Shown: positions 1 to 6,236 of the stretch, one piece after another | How the letters are laid out: every line of letters starts with the position of its first letter | Numbering within the stretch: position 1 is the stretch's first letter | DNA from: an uncultured Eubacteriales bacterium | GTDB lineage: Bacteria; Bacillota; Clostridia; Christensenellales; Borkfalkiaceae | Assembly (NCBI GenBank): GCA_900549005.1 | Contig: URMT01000018.1 | Span: 1-23,533, forward strand | Reading direction: 5' to 3' | Length of the DNA stretch: 23,533 nt | Made by a program: the position numbers and the translations under genes | The notes under the pieces: generated by a model | Database searches by the model: none | What the model saw: the letters and a program-made list of their open reading frames with translations, nothing else | Told to the model about the DNA's origin: nothing

Positions 1-135
1 AACGCCTGTTTGCAGCCCCCAGGGGGTGAGCGCAAAGACAACGAGACCGACACAAAGCACCAGCGGGACGGCCAGCGCGAAGCCGATGCATTTCAAAAGA
101 TAAAATATGTAACATAAAAAAGAGGCGGCAAACAT
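1..135 (-). CDS. N-terminus of a possible membrane protein (partial, runs off the window)
   Basis: A minus-strand reading frame stays open for 45 codons from an ATG at 135-133 to the window edge. From about residue 14 it is strongly hydrophobic (a Phe/Ala/Leu/Val run, then a TPWG motif), as expected for a membrane anchor or signal anchor. An AGAGG lies five bases before the ATG, but both sit inside the acpP terminator hairpin. An in-frame TTG at 96-94 is an alternative start with no clear ribosome binding site. I do not recognise the protein family. It lies just downstream of acpP on the same strand, so read-through transcription could express it. The open frame and hydrophobicity are seen directly; that it is a gene is inferred from only 135 bases. 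Confidence 0.4.
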   Translation of the reverse strand, partial: MFAASFLCYIFYLLKCIGFALAVPLVLCVGLVVFALTPWGLQTGV

Positions 136-145
136 TGCCGCCTCT
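116..145 (-). terminator. Rho-independent terminator of acpP (bidirectional)
   Basis: A perfect 11-bp stem (121-131 with 135-145, three-base loop) lies 15 bases past the acpP stop. On the minus strand it is followed by a run of T (116-121). On the plus strand it is also followed by T (145-151), so it could stop transcripts from either side. On the minus strand the loop contains the ATG of the downstream open frame. Confidence 0.85.
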
Positions 146-160
146 TTTTTTATCTTTCAA

Positions 161-382
161 TTAAAGGGTTTCAAGCACCTTCATAATGTCGCCTACGGTC
201 TTGATTTCGGCAACCTTATCTTCGGGTATGGTCTTGCCCGTGCTCTCTTCCAGACCCATAAGAAGTTCCACAACGTCGAGCGAGTCTGCGCCGAGGTCCT
301 TTATTATATCGGTATCCGCGGTTATAGTCGCGGGGTCAACGTCGAGCTGTTCGCCCAGCATTTTTGCTATATCTTCTAACAT
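161..382 (-). CDS. acpP: Acyl carrier protein
   Basis: This 73-residue acidic protein carries growing acyl chains as thioesters in cytoplasmic fatty acid synthesis. The GADSLD motif at 31-36 places the phosphopantetheine-accepting serine at Ser34. Length and the all-helical pattern fit AcpP. The start is set by a CCTCC (GGAGG on the coding strand) ten bases upstream of the ATG. It has its own consensus promoter and its own terminator, so it is monocistronic. That is somewhat unusual, because acpP in Firmicutes usually sits with plsX/fabD/fabG or rnc, none of which is visible here. It could therefore be a second ACP dedicated to another pathway. The identity is sure; the specific pathway is not. 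Confidence 0.95.
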   Translation of the reverse strand: MLEDIAKMLGEQLDVDPATITADTDIIKDLGADSLDVVELLMGLEESTGKTIPEDKVAEIKTVGDIMKVLETL

Positions 383-418
383 AAAAGTAAATCCTCCGAG
401 TGATATATTAGCAAATAA

Positions 419-447
419 ATTTTACAATATGTGGCAGCGATTGTCAA
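419..447 (-). promoter_or_regulatory. Promoter of acpP
   Basis: Reading the minus strand, TTGACA (447-442) and TAAAAT (424-419) are separated by exactly 17 bases. This is a near-perfect sigma-A type promoter about 35 bases before the acpP start codon. A second TTGAC lies five bases further upstream, so the -35 element is partly duplicated. Confidence 0.85.
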
Positions 448-490
448 GTCAATTGGTAATTTTTATGTATCGCGCGCGCACATTTGCCGC

Positions 491-2647
491 TTATTTGCTC
501 ATTTTTTTGACCTGTTTGAGCGAAAGGCCTATGCGCTGCTTTTTGACGTCAACGCTTATTACAACAGCCCTTACCTGCTGGCCGACTTTGAGCACGTCGG
601 AAGGGTGCTTTATATAGCGGTCGGTAATCTCTGAAATATGCACGAGGCCGTCCTGGTGAACGCCTATGTCTACGAACGCGCCGAAGTCGATTACGTTGCG
701 CACGGTACCGTCAACCACCATTCCCACCTGCAAGTCCTCTATGCCCATTATGTCCTTGCGCAGTTTGGGCGCGGGGAGCGAATCGCGTATGTCCCTGCCG
801 GGGCGCAGAAGTTCGGTGATTATATCCCTGAGCGTAGCCACGTCGAGTTCGGCGTATTCGGCCGCCTTTTGCTCGCCGAAGGCCTTTACCTTCTGCGGAA
901 GTTCGGCAAGGTTGCCAGCCTTTACGTCCTCTTCGGTATAGCCGAAGAGTTTTAAAAGTTTTTCTGCCTTTTTGTAAGATTCGGGATGCACGGCGGTGTT
1001 ATCGAGAATGTTGTCGCCGCCGGGTATGCGCAGGAAGCCCGCGCACTGTTCGTATGCCTTTTCGCCCAGCCTTTTTACGCTGAGCAGCTGCGAACGACTG
1101 GTGAATTTGCCGTTGCTCTCGCGGTAGGCCACGATGTTTTTTGCTATGCCCGCATTGAGCCCCGCAACGTGTTCGAGAAGAGAGGCGCTCGCAGTGTTGA
1201 GGTCTACGCCCACGCTGTTCACGCAGTCCTCGACCACGCCGCCGAGGGCGTTATCCAGCCTCTTCTGGTCAACGTCGTGCTGGTACTGGCCCACGCCAAT
1301 CGACTTGGGGTCGATTTTTATGAGCTCTGCAAGCGGGTCCTGTAACCTGCGCGCGATGGATATGGCCGAACGCACGTTCAAATCGTATTCGGGGAACTCC
1401 TCCGCGGCGAGCGGGCTTGCCGAATATACGCTGGCACCCGCCTCGTTTACCACCATATAGCTTACGTCGCGGTCAACCTCTTTCAAAAGGTCGGCAACGA
1501 AAATTTCCGTCTCTTTGCTCGCCGTGCCGTTGCCTATGGCTATTATGTCTACGCCATATTTGTTTATAAAGTTTTTTACTATCTTTTTGGCATCTTCTAT
1601 TTTGTTGAACGGGGGAACGGGGTAAATTACCGAAGTTTCGAGCACTTTGCCCGTTTCGTCCACGACGGCAACCTTACAGCCCATTCTGTAACCGGGGTCT
1701 AACCCGAGCGCGACTTTACCCTTTACGGGGGGCTGCAACAGCAGGGGGCGAAGATTTACTTCAAACATCTTTATCGCCTGTTCCCCCGCCTTTTCGGTGA
1801 GCGCAGAGCGCACTTCGCGCTCTATCGAAGGCTCTATCAGCCTGTCGTAACCGTCGTCGGCCGCCTCGCGTATCAGGTCTGCGCACGCCCCGTTGGAATG
1901 AACGTATTTTGCCGCGCACACACGCTTTGCAAGGTCGGGGTTGAAGTAAAGTTTTACTTTGAGGCAACCCTCTTTTTCGCCCCTGTTTACGGCAAGCACG
2001 CGGTGGTTTTTGATTTCGGGAACTATTTCGGCATAGTCGGCATACATAGCGTAAGTGCCCTTGCCGTCGTCGTTTACCATTTTGGACTGCAACTCGCCGT
2101 GGTTTTCAAACAGTTCCCTGAGCTTCTTTCTGAGCTCTGCGTTGTCTGAAATGATTTCGGCTATAATATCCTTCGCGCCGTTTATTGCAGACTGCCTGTC
2201 GGGCACTCCCTTTTCCTCGTCTATGTACTTGTCCGCCTCGGCGTAGGGGTCGCCCTCCTGCGCCAGAATAAAGTCTGCAAGCGGTTGAAGGCCGCGCTCG
2301 ATTGCAACGGAAGCCCTCGTCTTTTTCTTCTGCTTGTAGGGGCGGTATACGTCCTCAATCTCAGTCAGGGTAACGCAGTCGGAAATGGCTTTTTCAAGCT
2401 CTTCGGTCATCTTGCCCTGGTCGGTAATGGACTTGCGCACTTCGTCTTTGCGCTTTTCAAGGTTTTTGAGGTATTCGTACCTGTCGACAAACTGCCTTAA
2501 AACCTGGTCGTCGATGGCGCCAGTCATCTCTTTGCGGTAGCGCGCAATGAAAGGTATGGTGTTGCCTTCGTCGAGAAGGTTTACAATGTTGTTTGCGTGT
2601 TCGGGTTTCAGATTGAATTCTGTTGTAAGCTGGTTAATGATATCCAT
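491..2647 (-). CDS. tex: Tex-family RNA-binding transcription accessory protein
   Basis: This 718-residue protein is full length for Tex, a conserved cytoplasmic nucleic-acid-binding factor linked to transcription and RNA metabolism. Order seen: an N-terminal helical HTH-like region with the IPFIARYRKE segment (31-40); a YqgF/RNase H-like core beginning at the GLDPGYRMG stretch (315-323), with IGNGTASKETE (371-381) and GVGQYQHDV (451-459); helix-hairpin-helix repeats at about 480-560; and a C-terminal S1 RNA-binding domain at about 643-714. The ATG start at 2647 gives the usual Tex N-terminus. The ribosome binding site is weak (ACGGGA). It is preceded by its own promoter and a leader of about 95 bases, and followed by the acpP promoter, so it is probably transcribed alone. 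Confidence 0.96.
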   Translation of the reverse strand: MDIINQLTTEFNLKPEHANNIVNLLDEGNTIPFIARYRKEMTGAIDDQVLRQFVDRYEYLKNLEKRKDEVRKSITDQGKMTEELEKAISDCVTLTEIEDVYRPYKQKKKTRASVAIERGLQPLADFILAQEGDPYAEADKYIDEEKGVPDRQSAINGAKDIIAEIISDNAELRKKLRELFENHGELQSKMVNDDGKGTYAMYADYAEIVPEIKNHRVLAVNRGEKEGCLKVKLYFNPDLAKRVCAAKYVHSNGACADLIREAADDGYDRLIEPSIEREVRSALTEKAGEQAIKMFEVNLRPLLLQPPVKGKVALGLDPGYRMGCKVAVVDETGKVLETSVIYPVPPFNKIEDAKKIVKNFINKYGVDIIAIGNGTASKETEIFVADLLKEVDRDVSYMVVNEAGASVYSASPLAAEEFPEYDLNVRSAISIARRLQDPLAELIKIDPKSIGVGQYQHDVDQKRLDNALGGVVEDCVNSVGVDLNTASASLLEHVAGLNAGIAKNIVAYRESNGKFTSRSQLLSVKRLGEKAYEQCAGFLRIPGGDNILDNTAVHPESYKKAEKLLKLFGYTEEDVKAGNLAELPQKVKAFGEQKAAEYAELDVATLRDIITELLRPGRDIRDSLPAPKLRKDIMGIEDLQVGMVVDGTVRNVIDFGAFVDIGVHQDGLVHISEITDRYIKHPSDVLKVGQQVRAVVISVDVKKQRIGLSLKQVKKMSK

Positions 2648-2747
2648 AAAATAAATTTTCCCGTAAAAACTTTAATCTCATATTCCCCCGACTTAAAATA
2701 TGCCCCGTTGCGGGCGATAAGCCGCGGCAAAAGTTCTACCTTTGACT

Positions 2748-2776
2748 ATTTTAATTAAAAAACGCCGCTAAGTCAA
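2748..2776 (-). promoter_or_regulatory. Promoter of tex
   Basis: On the minus strand TTGACT (2776-2771) and TAAAAT (2753-2748) are separated by 17 bases. Transcription would begin near 2741, leaving a leader of about 95 bases before the tex ATG. The stop codon of the small upstream ORF (2773-2775) lies inside the -35 element. Confidence 0.75.
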
Positions 2777-2850
2777 TACTTTTTTGAATTTTTATCCTCT
2801 TCAATTTTGCGTGCGGCTTGCGCCGCGCGCATTACGGTTTCGTCAGACAT
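2773..2850 (-). CDS. Candidate small protein of 25 residues
   Basis: An ATG at 2850-2848 is preceded, seven bases upstream, by GGAG (2861-2858), a good ribosome binding site in a stretch with no other gene. The frame encodes 25 residues, starting MSDETVMRAA and rich in Ala, Lys and Glu, and ends in TGA at 2773. The composition suggests a short, soluble, helical peptide. It could be the last cistron of the upstream repair operon (91 bases after the AlkD-like stop) or a chance ORF. No function can be assigned. The ORF and its ribosome binding site are seen; that it is translated is inferred. Confidence 0.35.
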   Translation of the reverse strand: MSDETVMRAAQAARKIEEDKNSKKY

Positions 2851-2940
2851 TTAAAATCTCCGTGTGTCTTGCGAGTGCTTTTTGCCGCACCGTTTGCGGA
2901 CGCCTGATTTTTGCGTGCTATTTGATGCGCGCAACTCTGC

Positions 2941-3636
2941 TCAGCTTCGTTTTACGCGCAGCGCCTTTAACTGCTCCTTCTGCCCGTCAGTCAGACGAAA
3001 GCTGTCGCAAGCCTTTGAAATGACCTTATTTTTAATGTTTATGTCACACATAGTACTATTCAAATATTCAAAACCGCGCTCATAATGTTTGATAAGCACC
3101 TCTGCAAGCAGCCAGGCGGCACCCATCATTACGTAATATTTTTCCGGTCTGCAACTTTTTACGCAGTCAAAAATCAAATCGAGATACTTCTCTTCCACAT
3201 AAAAATGCAGGAGAGTTGTGAGCGCAAACCTGCGAACGTACTCCCCCTCGCTGTACCCCGTTGTGCAGGCGAGATATTTTTTGATAAACGGAACGTAATC
3301 TTCCCTGTGCTTTTTTATGCAGGCGGGCGCAAAGCAGTCGCACAGCGCCCAATCTGAAATGAGCGCCACGCAATCGTCTGATACGGCAATAAATTCTTCG
3401 TATGGAAGCGCGGCGGCAAGGCTGAGTTTTAAAAACACAACCTCGTAAAATTCGTCGGGAAAGCGCGAAAACGCCTCGTGCTCCCCCTTATACTTTTTGG
3501 CAAGCGCGCGCAAAGCAGGCGTGCGCACGCCTGTTATTTTTAACTTGTCGTCCCTGATTATGCGCCGTTGAAAGGCGGCAAACTTTTCTTCCGAAAGCCT
3601 TTCAAGCTCTTTCAAAACTTCTTCGTATGTAATCAT
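2941..3636 (-). CDS. AlkD-like DNA alkylation repair protein (HEAT-like)
   Basis: This 231-residue, all-helical protein matches the DNA alkylation repair (AlkD, HEAT-repeat) family. Characterised members excise alkylated bases such as N3- and N7-methylpurines while wrapping the duplex with HEAT-like helices. The family hallmark GVRTPALRALAKKY is at 36-49. Trp96 and Asp100 in the DWALCD segment resemble the Trp/Asp pair of the active cleft, and an EYVRRFALTTLL helix follows in the central part. The ATG is supported by a GGAG eight bases upstream. It is the last large gene of the uvrC-to-alkD group, 65 bases after the glycosylase gene, which fits a base-repair role. The family is clear; catalytic activity is inferred, since several branches are non-catalytic. 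Confidence 0.85.
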   Translation of the reverse strand: MITYEEVLKELERLSEEKFAAFQRRIIRDDKLKITGVRTPALRALAKKYKGEHEAFSRFPDEFYEVVFLKLSLAAALPYEEFIAVSDDCVALISDWALCDCFAPACIKKHREDYVPFIKKYLACTTGYSEGEYVRRFALTTLLHFYVEEKYLDLIFDCVKSCRPEKYYVMMGAAWLLAEVLIKHYERGFEYLNSTMCDINIKNKVISKACDSFRLTDGQKEQLKALRVKRS

Positions 3637-3701
3637 ATAAAACTCCGCGGTATCTTACGCAATCTGCGGCCTCTTATGGTGTGCCCAATTTACAGAGACT
3701 T

Positions 3702-4208
3702 TCAGTTCTGCAATTGTGCATTATTTGGCGCGCCGAATACGGACGAAAGCGCCGCATACCATTTATTTTCGTCGCAGCGGGTGTTTGCAGGACTGGTTGA
3801 AGGCAGGGCGACGTACGGAATTCTGATATCCCTGTACCGCCGCTCAAAAATCTGCGCCGCCTTTCCGCCGTTAAGAATTATAAGCTCTATGCTGCACCCG
3901 CCTAAAACTTTGTCAAGGTCGGCAACCTTATAATTTTTTATAGAGGCGTCGCTCGACCCTTCAATCTCGCACTCCGTCACCATATCCCACAGCGCCACGT
4001 TTCGCCTTAAAAGCAGCGCCTTCTTTTCGTCAACGCTTTCAGGCACTCCCTCGCCGAAGAACGAGCAGAGTATGCGCCAGAACCTGTTCTGCCTGTTTCC
4101 GTAATAAAATTCAACCTGTCTGCTCTTTACCGAAGGGAAACTGCCCAGAATAAGCACGCGGCTGTGCCCGTCGAAAACGGGCGCAAAACCATATTTTATT
4201 GCTGCCAT
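3702..4208 (-). CDS. DNA-deoxyinosine (hypoxanthine) glycosylase, UDG superfamily
   Basis: This 168-residue protein resembles family 6 of the uracil-DNA glycosylase superfamily, which removes hypoxanthine produced by deamination of adenine. Seen: the N-terminal GSFPSVKSR motif (22-30), NRFW (41-44), LNGGKA (112-117) and LPSTSPAN (135-142) in the place of the C-terminal DNA-intercalating loop motif. Size is normal for the family. The ATG lies only three bases after the stop of the M16 peptidase gene and has no strong ribosome binding site, so it is probably translated by coupling. Position between the peptidase and the AlkD-like gene makes a base-repair pair. The exact substrate is inferred from motif similarity. 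Confidence 0.85.
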   Translation of the reverse strand: MAAIKYGFAPVFDGHSRVLILGSFPSVKSRQVEFYYGNRQNRFWRILCSFFGEGVPESVDEKKALLLRRNVALWDMVTECEIEGSSDASIKNYKVADLDKVLGGCSIELIILNGGKAAQIFERRYRDIRIPYVALPSTSPANTRCDENKWYAALSSVFGAPNNAQLQN

Positions 4209-4211
4209 AAC

Positions 4212-5450
4212 TTAAATTTCGAGCGGCTTGTCCACCTTGCCGACTACGGCTGCGGCCATACGCGACCTGTCGAACGCACAGTCTATCGCCTCGGCGACGT
4301 CGTCCATAGTTACGGCGTTTACGCTTTTGATGCGCTCTTCAAAATCGTAAAGCCTTCCGCTGTACATAACTTCCTTGCCGTATAAAAGCATCTGCGAGCT
4401 GGTGCTCTCCTGCGCGAAAATTGACGAGGCTTTCAGCTGTTCCTTGCCGCGGTTGAACTCGTCCAAAGTCATATCTTTGCGCTTTATGTCGGCAATACAC
4501 TTTGCAATCGCGTCGGCCGATTTCATATAATTTTCGGCGTTGACGCCCGCATAGATGACGAGCGTGCCCGTATCGGCATACGACGTGCCATAGGAATATA
4601 CGGTGTAAGCAAGCCCCAGCTTTTCGCGCACAGTCTGAAAAAGGCGCGAACTCATACTGCCGCCCAGAACGGAATTCATAACCATCGTCGCATCGTACAG
4701 CCTGTCGTACCGCTTTACCGAGGGATACGCAACGGCAAGGTGAATTTGCTCTATGTCCTTATATCTGTAAAGCGACGAATGTGCGGGCGTAACCGTAACT
4801 TTGCGACCGTCCTTTTTTGTGGGCGCAAGCCCCGAAAAATACTTTTCGGCAAGCTCCTCCGCAAGGCCGATGTCTATATTGCCCGCCATAGAAATTACGA
4901 TATTGTCGGCGGTGTACCTGTCCGCCATATACGCGTCGACGTCGGCTTTGGTAAAGCCGCTTACGTTTTGGCGCGGGCCGAGAATGTTCCTGCCGTAGCC
5001 CGATTTGCCGTAGTAGGCTTCGCCCAGAAGGTCGAGGCATAAATCGTCGGGAGTATCCTCGTTCATATTTATTTCCTCGATTATAACGCCCTTTTCGCGC
5101 GTCATCTCGTCCTCGGGGAAGGTGCTGTTCAAAAAGAGGTCGGCAAGAATTTCAAACGCCTTTGCGGCATTTTCGGTGGTTGATTTGGCGTAGTAGCAGG
5201 TCAAATCTTTACCCGTAAAGGCATTCATCTGCGCGCCGATTCTGTCCATCTCGTCGGAAATGTCGAAGGCGGTGCGCTTTTTCGTGCCCTTGAACATCAT
5301 ATGTTCGATAAAGTGCGAAATACCGTCCTCCTTATCCGTCTCCACATAGGCGCCCGTGCCAACGAGCACACCCATAGATACAGACATAAGTCCTTCCATT
5401 CGCTTTACAACAAGTTTTACTCCGTTTGAAAGAGTTTTGAAATGTACCAT
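4212..5450 (-). CDS. M16 family zinc metallopeptidase (MlpA/YmxG-like)
   Basis: This 412-residue protein is a single-unit M16B (processing-peptidase-like) member. The inverted zinc motif HFIEH is at 46-50 and the third ligand region EEINMNEDTP begins at 125 (Glu126), matching the HxxEH-X75-E spacing. All metal and catalytic residues are present, so it should be active. No signal peptide is seen, so it is probably cytoplasmic. The start is fixed by AGGAG inside the end of the preceding gene. The deacetylase stop and this ATG abut exactly (TGAATG), a clear sign of translational coupling. The deacetylase-M16 pair matches the ylxY-mlpA order in Bacillus, where the protease has been linked to regulation of extracellular protease genes. 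Its substrate here is unknown. Confidence 0.93.
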   Translation of the reverse strand: MVHFKTLSNGVKLVVKRMEGLMSVSMGVLVGTGAYVETDKEDGISHFIEHMMFKGTKKRTAFDISDEMDRIGAQMNAFTGKDLTCYYAKSTTENAAKAFEILADLFLNSTFPEDEMTREKGVIIEEINMNEDTPDDLCLDLLGEAYYGKSGYGRNILGPRQNVSGFTKADVDAYMADRYTADNIVISMAGNIDIGLAEELAEKYFSGLAPTKKDGRKVTVTPAHSSLYRYKDIEQIHLAVAYPSVKRYDRLYDATMVMNSVLGGSMSSRLFQTVREKLGLAYTVYSYGTSYADTGTLVIYAGVNAENYMKSADAIAKCIADIKRKDMTLDEFNRGKEQLKASSIFAQESTSSQMLLYGKEVMYSGRLYDFEERIKSVNAVTMDDVAEAIDCAFDRSRMAAAVVGKVDKPLEI

Positions 5451-6152
5451 TCATTCTCCTAAACTGTGCGAAACCGTACAGGCGGCCAAGCCGCAATTTC
5501 TTATGTAATCGAGTATTTGGGGCAATGCCTGCACCGTACTTGAAGTGGGGTGCATAAGCACAAAATCGCCCGAACTTAAATTATTAGTAGCGCGCGAAAC
5601 TATCAGGTTTACGTCGTCGTCGCGCCAGTCAATCGTATCCTTGCTCCACATTATAACTTTCAGCCCGAGCTGTGAACAGGCAGAAAGCGTATGCTCATTG
5701 AAAGCCCCCGAAGGCGGCGCAAACAGCCCTACTTCGGTCTGGCATATCATATTGAGCAATTTTACACTCGGTTTAATCTCTTCAAGGTTTTCCTCTTCCG
5801 AGAGTGCAGAATGGTCTTTGTGGAAATAGCCGTGACTTGCCACTTCGTGACCGCGCGAATAAATTTCGCGCACGCAGTCCACGTTGTCGTCGGCCCAGCT
5901 GCCGCCTATAAAAAAGGTTGCCTTTGCGCCGTAACTGTCCAGAACGTCGAGTATTTCCAGAACCTGCTCGGTACCCTGATAGACGTTGAACATAAGGCAC
6001 ACTTCGCCCTCTGCATCAGAGCGGTAAAAGACGTTGTCGCCGCGGTCAGACACGGTGACAGCTCCGCCGCCGTAAAAGCCGACTACCGCCGTGACGACAA
6101 TCACGGCGCAGATTATAAGGTTTGTTACGATTGCAATTATTTTGTTCTTCAA
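5451..6152 (-). CDS. Polysaccharide deacetylase-family protein (YlxY-like) with altered motif 1
   Basis: This 233-residue protein has an N-terminal membrane anchor (about 5-27) and an extracytoplasmic NodB-type domain. Motif 2 is intact (SHGYFH, His107 and His111), as are motif 4 (Trp169, DTIDW at 172-176) and motif 5 (LMHP, His201). Motif 1, normally TFDDG, reads MFNVYQG (54-60), so both aspartates (catalytic base and metal ligand) are missing. Motif 3, normally RPPxG, reads APPSG (145-149). Activity on peptidoglycan or other polysaccharide is therefore doubtful, although a family-specific variation is possible. The start is a TTG at 6152 with GGGG a few bases upstream. It is translationally coupled to the following M16 gene. 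The 84 bases before it are AT-rich and might hold a minor promoter. Confidence 0.85.
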   Translation of the reverse strand: MKNKIIAIVTNLIICAVIVVTAVVGFYGGGAVTVSDRGDNVFYRSDAEGEVCLMFNVYQGTEQVLEILDVLDSYGAKATFFIGGSWADDNVDCVREIYSRGHEVASHGYFHKDHSALSEEENLEEIKPSVKLLNMICQTEVGLFAPPSGAFNEHTLSACSQLGLKVIMWSKDTIDWRDDDVNLIVSRATNNLSSGDFVLMHPTSSTVQALPQILDYIRNCGLAACTVSHSLGE

Positions 6153-6236
6153 CAGTTTACCCCGATTGCGCTTATATTATTTAAATCTTATTTATATAAT
6201 ATTAGCCGCGCAGCCGATTATTGACTGTTGAAATAT

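Noticed and set aside
2648..2747. tex leader considered as a riboswitch
   Set aside because: No known riboswitch core or terminator-like hairpin was recognised by eye.
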